In this document: positions 9,977-17,239 of the stretch, piece after piece
How positions within the stretch are numbered: the first letter of the stretch is position 1
Layout of the letters: every line of letters begins with the position of its first letter
Position numbers and translations under genes: made by a program
The notes under the pieces: generated by a model
Told to the model about the DNA's origin: nothing
What the model saw: only the letters and a program-made list of their open reading frames with translations
Database searches by the model: none
From: Chloroflexi bacterium RBG_16_72_14
GTDB lineage: Bacteria; Chloroflexota; Limnocylindria; Limnocylindrales; CSP1-4
Direction of reading: 5' to 3'
NCBI GenBank assembly: GCA_001797035.1
Contig: MGOE01000134.1
Coordinates: 2,554 to 24,074, forward strand
Length of the DNA stretch: 21,521 nucleotides

Positions 9977-12643
9977 TCAATGGTCCTGGGCGTGTCCCGA
10001 CCCGGTCCCGGACCCCAGCTGGCGCGCTGCGTGCCCGTTCCCCGAGCCGTTCCCGTTCCCGTTCCCGTGCACGAGCGAGGCGGGCAGGACCGGGAGGTTC
10101 CGCGCCGGGTCGAGGAGCCGTCCCTCGGCCCGGGCGCGATCCGCCCAGTCGCGCTCGCGACGGATGTAGCTCATCTCCGTCTCGCGCTCGATCGAGGCCA
10201 GTGCGAGGAGGTCGATCATCGGCTCCTCGCGGGACGTGTGGCTGAGCTCGAACTGGTCGCTGTCGCGGACGGCGTCGTATGGACAGGCGTCGACGCAGAT
10301 GCCGCACAGGATGCAGCGACTCTCGTCGACCTCGTACTGCTGCAGGACCCGCGGCTTGGGCATCAGCGCGCCGGTGGGGCACGTCTCCGCGCACCGCCCG
10401 CAGGACACGCACGGCGTGTCGTTGAGGCTCATGTCCAGCGGCGTCGTGACCAGGGTATCGAAGCCGATCCGCATGAAGTCGTAGCAGGCCGCGCCGACCA
10501 CCTCGGCGCACACGTTCGCGCACCGGCCGCAGTCGATGCAGCGGGACGGTTCGCGCAGGATGAACGCGTGGCTGTCATCGCGGATGTAGTCGTGGTTGAT
10601 GCCGGTGAACCGGTTCTCGGTCACGCTCCGGTACCCGGCGCCCTGGTGGAACGCGGGCTCCAGCGTGCGCAGCGTGGTCCCGTACTCGATCCCCAGCCGG
10701 CGCAGGTCGCAGAACCCGATGGCCTCGCAGGTGCACTGCAGGCAGCGGGTGGACTCGGCGACGGCCTCGTCCCGGGTGTACGGGATCTCGTACTCGATGT
10801 AGCTCCGGTTGCGGACCTCGGCCTCGAGCGCCTTGAGCCGGTAGCGCGGCTCCTTCACCTCGCCCGTGAACGGGACGATGGACAGGAACTCGGGCTGCGG
10901 CTCCGCCAGCGTCTGGCGGGTGCGGATCGCGGCCAGGTCCTGGCCCCGCAGGTAGGCGTCCACCGCGTAGGCGGCGCGGCGGCCCTCGGCGATGGCCTGG
11001 ACGACGGTCGCGGCGCCGATCCTGACGTCGCCGGTGCCGAACACGCCGGGCCGCGCCGTTTCGAACGTGACGGCGTCGGCGCCCAGGCGGCGCTGCCTGG
11101 TCGCCAGCGGGCCCTCGGAGCCCGGGCCGATCCAGCGCAGGTCGGGACCCTGGCCGATGGCCAGCAGCACGCGGTCGCAGTCGATCGTGAACTCGGTGCC
11201 GGGTGCGGGCTCCGGGCGCCGCCGGCCGGACGCGTCCGGCTCGCCAAGCTGCATCCGGATGAACTCGACGCCGGTGACCTTGCCGGTCCGCTCGTCCGTG
11301 ATCACGCGGGTCGGGCCGGCCTGGAAGATCGTCGTGACGCCTTCCTCGATCGCCTCGTGGACCTCGCTCGCCGCCGGCATGTCCTTCATGTCACGGCGGT
11401 ACACGAGGGTGACCTCGCCGGCGCCCTGGCGGACCGAGGTCCGGACGCAGTCCATCGCGGTGAACCCGCCGCCGATCACGACCGCGCGCGTCCCCTCGTG
11501 GCCTGGGTACGGCAGGCCGAGGGTGGCCGTGCGCAGGTACTCGAGCCCGTCGATGACGCCGTCCGCGTCCTCGTTGGCGATGCCCAGCTTGTTGGTGTCG
11601 TAGCAGCCGATGGCGACCACGACCGCGTCGAATCCCTGGTTCTGCAGGTCGTCGAGCGTGAAGTCCCTGCCCAGCGCCATATTGCACTGGAGCTTCGCGC
11701 CGAGGCGCCAGACGGCCTCGTACTCGGCTTCGAGGACCTCGACCTTGGGCAGCCGGTACTGCGGGATGCCGTAGCGGAGCATGCCGCCCGGCGCCGGGTC
11801 GCGCTCGAACACGGTCACCTCGTGGCCGTTGAGCAGCAGGTAGTAGGCGGCCGCCATGCCGGCCGGCCCGGAGCCGATCACCGCTGCGCGGCGGCCGGTT
11901 GGGGCCTGGCGCTCGAACGGCAGCGGCGGGTCCTCGCCGTCGTCGAGCATCGCCCGCAGGACCTGGTCGCCGGCGTAGCGGTGGCTGTCGCGGATCGCGA
12001 TCGCCTCGTCCACCTCGTCCCGGCGGCAGTGCTCCTCGCACGGGGCGGGGCACACCCGCCCGAGGATCGACGGGAACGGGATCGTGCGCTTGAAGATCCG
12101 GGCGCTCTCGCGCCAGTTCGCCTCGGCGTTCGCCTTCAGGAAGCCCGGGATGTCGATGTGGCTGGGGCACTTGTTCTGGCAGGGCGGCAGGCAGTAGGCG
12201 TTGTGGTCGCTGAAGATCAGCTCCAGGTTCGTCCGCCGGAGTCGGCGCAGCTCCTCGGTCTGGGTCTGGACGACCATCCCGGCCTCTGCCGAGCGCGAGC
12301 AGGAGATCGGCGGCGTCTCCTCGCCCTCGACCTCGACGACGCACATCCGGCAGGCGCCGAAGCCCGGCAGCTTGGGCTCGTAGCACAGGGTCGGGATCTC
12401 GATCCCGTTGTCCCGGCAGACCTCGAGGATCGTCTGGCCCTCGAAGCCCTCGACGACCCGGCCGTCGACCTCGATCCGGATCCGCGGCGTGCTCTGCGGC
12501 CGTTGCGGAGACTGGGTGGTGATCAGGCGCTCGGCGAGCGAGTCCTCCCGCGGCGTGACGGTGTCGTACACCATCGGGGCGTCGGGGCGGACCTCGCGCG
12601 GTCGCTCGAGCGTGGGGTCGGGGCGCGTGATCAGGTCGGCCAT
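9977..12643 (-). CDS. NuoG-GltD-ferredoxin fusion: complex I electron-input subunit with an FAD/NAD(P)H oxidoreductase domain and a NuoI-like C-terminus
   Basis: 888 residues. Domains in order: NuoG/HoxU-type [2Fe-2S] domain (about 55-130; C87, C98, C101, C115); a region (about 145-225) with H147-x3-C151-x3-C155-x3-C159 and C198-x3-C202-x3-C206, like the Fe-S N-terminus of GltD and DPYD; a GltD-type flavoprotein (about 252-570) with FAD motif GSGPAG (257-262), second dinucleotide motif GGGFTAMD (391-398), YRR (415-417) suited to an NADPH 2'-phosphate, and PGVFGTGDV closing the FAD site; a Cys cluster C634-x2-C637-x-C639-x5-C645; two NuoG/hydrogenase-type [4Fe-4S] motifs (C702-C712 and C745-C755); and a third motif (C777-C787) in NuoI-second-half context (YEVDESRCILCG, FELSHTSREE). 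A Gly/Asn/His tail ends it. The molybdopterin-like domain of canonical NuoG is absent. The ATG overlaps the nuoF stop (TGATG). Similar NuoG-GltD flavoproteins accompany some formate dehydrogenases; here one replaces NuoG. Confidence 0.88.
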   Translation of the reverse strand: MADLITRPDPTLERPREVRPDAPMVYDTVTPREDSLAERLITTQSPQRPQSTPRIRIEVDGRVVEGFEGQTILEVCRDNGIEIPTLCYEPKLPGFGACRMCVVEVEGEETPPISCSRSAEAGMVVQTQTEELRRLRRTNLELIFSDHNAYCLPPCQNKCPSHIDIPGFLKANAEANWRESARIFKRTIPFPSILGRVCPAPCEEHCRRDEVDEAIAIRDSHRYAGDQVLRAMLDDGEDPPLPFERQAPTGRRAAVIGSGPAGMAAAYYLLLNGHEVTVFERDPAPGGMLRYGIPQYRLPKVEVLEAEYEAVWRLGAKLQCNMALGRDFTLDDLQNQGFDAVVVAIGCYDTNKLGIANEDADGVIDGLEYLRTATLGLPYPGHEGTRAVVIGGGFTAMDCVRTSVRQGAGEVTLVYRRDMKDMPAASEVHEAIEEGVTTIFQAGPTRVITDERTGKVTGVEFIRMQLGEPDASGRRRPEPAPGTEFTIDCDRVLLAIGQGPDLRWIGPGSEGPLATRQRRLGADAVTFETARPGVFGTGDVRIGAATVVQAIAEGRRAAYAVDAYLRGQDLAAIRTRQTLAEPQPEFLSIVPFTGEVKEPRYRLKALEAEVRNRSYIEYEIPYTRDEAVAESTRCLQCTCEAIGFCDLRRLGIEYGTTLRTLEPAFHQGAGYRSVTENRFTGINHDYIRDDSHAFILREPSRCIDCGRCANVCAEVVGAACYDFMRIGFDTLVTTPLDMSLNDTPCVSCGRCAETCPTGALMPKPRVLQQYEVDESRCILCGICVDACPYDAVRDSDQFELSHTSREEPMIDLLALASIERETEMSYIRRERDWADRARAEGRLLDPARNLPVLPASLVHGNGNGNGSGNGHAARQLGSGTGSGHAQDH
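10049..10067. repeat. GTTCCC hexanucleotide repeat coding a Gly-Asn tail
   Basis: Three tandem GTTCCC units on the plus strand, with a fourth imperfect copy close by at about 10036, encode alternating Gly and Asn near residue 860 of the NuoG/GltD fusion (HGNGNGNGSGNGH). This is the kind of short repeat that can change copy number by slippage in whole codons without breaking the frame. Confidence 0.7.
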
Positions 12644-13983
12644 CAAGCGGGGTCCCGGTGGGCCGCGCCCGCCGCCACCGCGATCGGCTGGCAAACGCCG
12701 GCGGGGCAGGTGGAGCGGAGGATGTGGTCGTCGATCTCGGAGCGGAAGTATCGCATCCCGCTCGTGAACGGAAGGGTCGCCAGGCGCTCGTGGTCGCACA
12801 GGCCGCTGGCCGTGATGTCGTGCGCGAGATCGCCGAGGAGGGTGGCGTCGGTGGGCTTCGGCCGCCCGCCGGCGATCCGGTCGCCGATCTCGTACAGCCG
12901 GCGCAGCCCGATCCGGCAGGGGATCGACTTGCCGCACGCGTTGTCGGCCGAGAAGCGGGTCAGGAGGCGCGCGAGGTCCACGACGCACGTCCGGTCGTCC
13001 GCGATCACGACGGAACCGGAGCCGACGTGGGCGCCGGCCGAGCGGAGCGCGTCGAACTCGTAGGGCGTGTCCAGCAGCTCCGCGGGGAGCAGGCCACCGG
13101 TGGGGCCGCCCACGAGCACCGCCTTGAGCGGGCGCGGGCCGGGGCCGCCGGCGAGCTTGACGAGGTCGCGCAGCGGGGTGCCCAGCGGGACCTCGGCGAT
13201 CCCCCCGCCGGCCGGGCCGCGGAGCTGGACGAGCGCCGTCCCCGGGCTTGCCTTGGCGCCGATGGCCGCGTACGCCGACCCGCCCTCGCGGCAGATCCAC
13301 GGCACGGCGGCCAGCGTCTGGATGCTGTTGACGACCGTCGGCCGGTCGAACAGGCCGCGCTCGGTGGGGTAGGGCGGCATCTGCTCGGGCTGGCCGCGCT
13401 TGCCCTCGAGGGCCTTGAGCAGCACGGTCTCCTCGCCCAGCATGTAGGCGCCCTGGACGGGCCGGACCGCGAGATACACGGCGTGGCCGGTGCCCAGCAC
13501 GTCCTCGCCCGCGAAGCCCGCCTCCTCGGCCGCCAGGACCGCGCCTTCGAGCATCGTGACGAGGGCGGCGTCGTCCGCGCGGACCGCGAGGATCGCCTGC
13601 GTGGCGCCCGTCGCGAAGGCCGCCACGACGAGCCCCTCGATCACCGCGTACGGGTCCGAGGACAGGAGCGCGTGGTCGGTGTGGACCGCCGGGTCCGCGC
13701 CGTAGCCGTTGCCCACCACGTACCGCTGGTCGGCCGGCTGGGCGGACGCGGCGCGCCACTTCGCCCCGGTCGGCATGCCGGCGCCGCCCCGGCCGCGCAG
13801 CCCGGAGGCCGCGATCGTGGCGATCGTGCCGGTGGCGCCCAGGTCGCGGACGGCCTTGCGGAGGCCGTCGAAGGCGCCGGCGCGGACGGCCGCGTCCAGG
13901 TCCGCGGGGTTGGCGGCGAGCGCGTCCACGTGGCCGGTCAGCACCCGGGGCCATTCGCGCGGGGTGGCGAGGAACGATGCCAT
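12643..13983 (-). CDS. nuoF: NuoF-like subunit (FMN domain, SLBB, degenerate N3 site and altered NADH loop)
   Basis: 446 residues, normal NuoF length. The FMN-binding loop GLRGRGGAGMPTGAKW (61-76), GEETVLLKALEGKRGQP (183-199) and the SLBB region (about 250-330) are all present. Two normally invariant sites are changed. The acidic loop of the NADH pocket (CNADEGEPG in the family) reads GNGYGADPA at 91-99. The N3 [4Fe-4S] motif CxxCxxC reads C350-G-K-S353-I-P-C356, with the fourth ligand C396 kept. The TCG serine codon is unambiguous. The C-terminus ends with CPAGVC (426-431), as where HydB/HoxF-like proteins continue into a ferredoxin. Canonical NuoF oxidises NADH via FMN and passes electrons to N3; this version may do so poorly or only relay electrons. 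It is coupled to both neighbours by TGATG overlaps. Confidence 0.9.
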   Translation of the reverse strand: MASFLATPREWPRVLTGHVDALAANPADLDAAVRAGAFDGLRKAVRDLGATGTIATIAASGLRGRGGAGMPTGAKWRAASAQPADQRYVVGNGYGADPAVHTDHALLSSDPYAVIEGLVVAAFATGATQAILAVRADDAALVTMLEGAVLAAEEAGFAGEDVLGTGHAVYLAVRPVQGAYMLGEETVLLKALEGKRGQPEQMPPYPTERGLFDRPTVVNSIQTLAAVPWICREGGSAYAAIGAKASPGTALVQLRGPAGGGIAEVPLGTPLRDLVKLAGGPGPRPLKAVLVGGPTGGLLPAELLDTPYEFDALRSAGAHVGSGSVVIADDRTCVVDLARLLTRFSADNACGKSIPCRIGLRRLYEIGDRIAGGRPKPTDATLLGDLAHDITASGLCDHERLATLPFTSGMRYFRSEIDDHILRSTCPAGVCQPIAVAAGAAHRDPA

Positions 13984-14645
13984 CAGCTCGGCCGCCCGCC
14001 CAACCCGAGGGCGGTGTCCAGCGCCGAGCGGTACGCGTCCTCGAGCTCGCGCTGCGCCGCGCCGGCGGGCGGCGCGTCGGTGACGGCCGGCGGCTCGAAG
14101 CGGAGGTGCCGGTAGTACGTGGCGGTCCCGTAGATCATCGCGTACCAGGCGCCCGTCACCCGCGAGATGTGCCGGAGCGCGGCCACGGGCAGGTGGCCGT
14201 ACGCCGCCTGGGTCTCCTCGAGGATCGCGAGCATGTCCCTGGGGTCGTAGTCGTGGGCCTCGAGGATCGCGTCCAGGGGCGCGAGGTCGATGGCCTCGAA
14301 GCGCGTGAAGGCGTGGTCCGCCACCGGGCGGCCGGAGCGCCGGACCGCCGACTCCTCTCGCCGCTCACCGTACGTCTCGGGCGGGCCCCAGTGGACGTGG
14401 AACCGGCCCTTGGTGTCCATGCCGCCCATGTCGATGCACTCGATCGGGCAGGCCTGGGCGCACTGGAAGCAGGTCTCGCACTTGAGGGTGCCGTACTCGT
14501 CGTACAGCAGCTGGAGGCGGCCCCGGAACTTGGGGGCGACGTCCGCGTGCACCTCCGGCCACTGGATCGTGGCCTTGGGCGCGAAGAAGCGGCGGAGCGT
14601 GAGGCCCATGCCGCGGACCATGCCCATGCCGGGGATCGTGCTCAT
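13983..14645 (-). CDS. NuoI N-half / NuoE N-half chimera (one [4Fe-4S] motif, no N1a domain)
   Basis: 220 residues. Residues 1-75 match the first half of NuoI: the amphipathic N-terminal segment GMGLTLRRFFAPKATIQWPE, FRGRLQL, then one ferredoxin motif C56-x2-C59-x2-C62-x3-C66-P. The second NuoI motif is missing. Residues about 118-186 match the helical N-terminal part of NuoE: DPRDMLAILEETQAAYGHLP, then a IYGTATYYRHLRFEP segment (family VYGVATFY). There the similarity stops. The thioredoxin-like [2Fe-2S] domain with four Cys that binds N1a is absent, replaced by about 30 Ala/Glu-rich residues. The gene lies where nuoI normally sits, after nuoH with a 4-base gap, and its TGA overlaps the nuoF ATG. 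The role is probably a docking and relay subunit linking the peripheral arm to NuoH and NuoB. Confidence 0.82.
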   Translation of the reverse strand: MSTIPGMGMVRGMGLTLRRFFAPKATIQWPEVHADVAPKFRGRLQLLYDEYGTLKCETCFQCAQACPIECIDMGGMDTKGRFHVHWGPPETYGERREESAVRRSGRPVADHAFTRFEAIDLAPLDAILEAHDYDPRDMLAILEETQAAYGHLPVAALRHISRVTGAWYAMIYGTATYYRHLRFEPPAVTDAPPAGAAQRELEDAYRSALDTALGLGGRPS

Positions 14646-14649
14646 CTGC

Positions 14650-16005
14650 TCACCCGGCCTTGTTCAGCGCTTCGACGACGAGGATCGCGGCCGCGGTCAC
14701 GAACAGGTTGAGCAGCGATGCGGGCAGCAGCCACTTCCACGCGAACCCCATCAGCTGGTCGATGCGCACCCGCGGGAAGGTGCCCCGCATCCAGACGAAG
14801 ACGAACACGAAGACGAACGTCTTGACCATGAACCAGGCCAGGCCGGCGAACCAGTCGAGCCCGAGATAGGCGGCACCCAGCAGGCCGCCGACCGCCACCA
14901 CGCTGAACGTGATGAACCCGAGCAGCAACGCCTGCCACGCGGGCGTCGAGCTGCGGGCAAGGTAGAACGGCGCTGCGAACAGCAGGGTCAGGGCGACCGG
15001 CGCCGCCGCGAGCAGGAGCACGAGGCCGATCCCCAGGGAACCCGGGTCCAGCGCCGGGGCGACGTCCGGGAACGGGAACGGGGCGTTCCAGGCGCCGAAG
15101 AACAGCGTGACGATGAGCGCCGACATCACGAACACGTTCACGTACTCGGCGAAGAAGAAGAACGCGAACCGCATCCCGGAGTACTCGGTCGCGAAGCCGG
15201 CCACGATCTCCTGGTCCGCCTCGGTCATGTCGAGCGGCGAGCGGTTGGCCTCCGCCGTGCCGGCGATGAGGAAGATCAGGGCACCCAGCGGCTGGCGGAA
15301 CACGAACCAGTCCGTGAACCAGCCCGCCTGGGCCGCGCCGATCTGGTACACGCTCAGGGTCCCCGCCAGGAGCACGAGCCCGACGACCGAGAGGGTCAGC
15401 GGGATCTCGTAGCTGACGGCCTGTGCCGCCGCCCGCAGCCCGCCCAGCAGCGAGTACTTGTTGAAGCTCGCCCAGCCGGCCATCAGCAGGCCGACCACGT
15501 TCATGCCGCCGATGGCGAACAGGTACAGCAGGCCGATGTTGAGGTCCTGGGCGACCAGGCCGGGACCGAACGGCACGACCAGGAAGGTCATGACCGTGGC
15601 CAGGAACACGACCACGGGGGCCAGCGTGAACACCGGCACGTCGGCGCCCGTCGGCGTGAAGTCCTCCTTGGACAGGAACTTGAGGCCGTGGACCACGGAC
15701 ATCAGGCTCCCGTACGGCCCGACCCGGTCCGGTCCGATCCGGAGGTTCATCCGGGCGATGACCTTCATCTCCATGTAGATGATCACGAAGGCGGTCGGGA
15801 TCGTGAACACCAGCACCCCGGTGATCGCCACGACGAACCGGACGATGCCCAGGTTCGAGGCGAGGACGTCCACCACCCACGGTCCGACGAACAACGCGAT
15901 CAGGACGGTCGCGACGGGTGCGACGACGAGCACCAGGAACAGCAGCGGGACCAGGATCTTCCCGGTGACCGTGAGGTTGTCCCAGGCGCGCGCGATCGCC
16001 GTCAC
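14650..16005 (-). CDS. nuoH: NADH-quinone oxidoreductase subunit H (quinone-chamber membrane subunit), with an insertion
   Basis: 451 residues, about 90-120 more than E. coli or Thermus NuoH. Diagnostic motifs are YMEMKVIARMNLRIGPDRVG (77-96), the cytoplasmic loop FLSKEDFTP, SYEIPLTLS, and the quinone-site loop EANRSPLDMTEADQEIVAG (252-270) followed by FATEYSGMRFAFFFFAEY. The C-terminal block FPRVRIDQLMGFAWKWLLP (410-428) is standard. Between TM7 (ending GAWNAPFPF, about 312) and the TM containing WFMVKTFVFVF (about 391) there are about 70 extra residues. These contain two added hydrophobic segments (about 323-349 and 357-383), whereas relatives have only a short loop. NuoH couples quinone reduction to the proton-pumping arm. 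The GTG start overlaps the nuoD stop as GTGA. Confidence 0.95.
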   Translation of the reverse strand: MTAIARAWDNLTVTGKILVPLLFLVLVVAPVATVLIALFVGPWVVDVLASNLGIVRFVVAITGVLVFTIPTAFVIIYMEMKVIARMNLRIGPDRVGPYGSLMSVVHGLKFLSKEDFTPTGADVPVFTLAPVVVFLATVMTFLVVPFGPGLVAQDLNIGLLYLFAIGGMNVVGLLMAGWASFNKYSLLGGLRAAAQAVSYEIPLTLSVVGLVLLAGTLSVYQIGAAQAGWFTDWFVFRQPLGALIFLIAGTAEANRSPLDMTEADQEIVAGFATEYSGMRFAFFFFAEYVNVFVMSALIVTLFFGAWNAPFPFPDVAPALDPGSLGIGLVLLLAAAPVALTLLFAAPFYLARSSTPAWQALLLGFITFSVVAVGGLLGAAYLGLDWFAGLAWFMVKTFVFVFVFVWMRGTFPRVRIDQLMGFAWKWLLPASLLNLFVTAAAILVVEALNKAG

Positions 16006-17237
16006 TTGTCGATGCCGCCCATGACCGGGTCGAGCGATGCCATCACCGCCATCGTGTCCGCGATCAGGTTGCCCTTCATCAGCAGACCAACGAGCTGGAG
16101 GTTCACGAACGAGGGGTCGTGAATCTTCATCCGGAACGGCTGGTCCGTGCCGTCCGAGATCACGTACGTGCCGAACAGCCCGCGTGGCGCCTCCACCGCC
16201 GCCCACGCTCGGCCGGGACGCGGGCGGAGCAGGCGCGGCAGGCCGGCCATGACCGGCCCGTCGGGCATGTTGTGGAGGCACTGGTCGATGATCCGGAGGC
16301 TCTGCTTGACCTCGTCGATCCGGAGAAGGTAGCGGTCCAGCGAGTCGCCGCCGCCGTCGTGGCCGCGGGTCGGGATGTCGAACTCGAGCTCGGGGTAGAC
16401 CGAATACGGGTGCGCCCGCCGGATGTCGAACGGCACGCCCGCGGCGCGGATGTTGGGCCCGGTGGTCCCCATCCGGAGCGCCGTCTCGCGGTCCAGCCTG
16501 CCGATGCCGCGCATGCGCCGGACGAAGATCTCGTTGTCGTTGAGCAGGTCCGTGTTCGCCTGGTTCTGGACGCTGGCCCGGCTCATCCAGTCGCCCAGGC
16601 GGGACATGAACTCGTGGTTCAGGTCGCCGTTCACGCCGCCGATCCGGAAGTAGTTGAACAGCATCCGCTGCCCGGTGATCGCGGCCAGCATCTCCACGAT
16701 CTCGTCGCGCTCGATGAAGCTGTACAGGATCGGGGTCAGGCCGCCCAGGTCGAGCGCCATCCAGCCCTGGAACAGCGCGTGGCTGGCGACCCGGTTGAGC
16801 TCCCCGGTGAGCACCCGGATGTACTCGGCCCGGCGCGGCACCTGGACGTCCAGCAGCTGCTCGAACGCCATCACCGGCGCCCACTCCATGAACAGCGAGC
16901 TGATGTACTCGAGTGGGTCGAGCTGGCTGATGATGTGGTGGAAGTCCGAGGTCTCGCACAGCTTCTCCACGCCGCGGTGGAGATAGCCCAGCACCGGATC
17001 CAGGTCCACGACCCGTTCGCCGTCGATCTTGAGGACGACGCGGAGCACTCCGTGCGTGGACGGGTGCTGCGGGCCCATGTTGAGGAACATCTCGCCGTCG
17101 CCGAGCGAGTAGAACTCTGCCTCGCGCTCCGTCCGCGGCGGGTACGGCGGGACCGCCTCGAACGCGCCGATCTGGTCGTCGAGGAGGATCCGGGGGTCGT
17201 CGGCGGACGGGTGCTGGGGCGGGGTGGTCGTCGTCAC
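16002..17237 (-). CDS. nuoD: NADH-quinone oxidoreductase subunit D (49-kDa-type, quinone site)
   Basis: 411 residues, the normal length plus a short N-terminal extension. GPQHPSTHGVLR (55-66) contains the quinone-ligand His (H58); the matching tyrosine is Y111 in DPLEYIS, where relatives have DRLDYxS. YLHRGVEKL (85-93) has R88, the residue equivalent to the arginine dimethylated by NDUFAF7 in mammalian NDUFS2. YFRIGGVNGDL, PFDIRRAHPYSVYPELEFD and EAPRGLFGTYVISDG are further family blocks. The C-terminus DPVMGGIDK corresponds to the usual DPVFGEVDR. With NuoB it forms the quinone-reduction site at the base of the peripheral arm. NuoC and NuoD are separate genes, unlike the E. coli fusion. GTG start; the stop overlaps the nuoH start. 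Confidence 0.97.
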   Translation of the reverse strand: MTTTTPPQHPSADDPRILLDDQIGAFEAVPPYPPRTEREAEFYSLGDGEMFLNMGPQHPSTHGVLRVVLKIDGERVVDLDPVLGYLHRGVEKLCETSDFHHIISQLDPLEYISSLFMEWAPVMAFEQLLDVQVPRRAEYIRVLTGELNRVASHALFQGWMALDLGGLTPILYSFIERDEIVEMLAAITGQRMLFNYFRIGGVNGDLNHEFMSRLGDWMSRASVQNQANTDLLNDNEIFVRRMRGIGRLDRETALRMGTTGPNIRAAGVPFDIRRAHPYSVYPELEFDIPTRGHDGGGDSLDRYLLRIDEVKQSLRIIDQCLHNMPDGPVMAGLPRLLRPRPGRAWAAVEAPRGLFGTYVISDGTDQPFRMKIHDPSFVNLQLVGLLMKGNLIADTMAVMASLDPVMGGIDK

Positions 17238-17239
17238 GG

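Noticed and set aside
12644..13954. In-frame extension of the NuoG/GltD fusion upstream across nuoF
   Set aside because: Shadow of nuoF; the ATG at 12643 overlaps the nuoF stop and gives a sensible N-terminus.
13983..14100. Frameshift explaining the missing NuoE cluster domain
   Set aside because: No frame in this stretch encodes the CxxxxC...CxxxC pattern, the space is only about 110 bases and the stop overlaps the nuoF ATG, so the shortness looks genuine.
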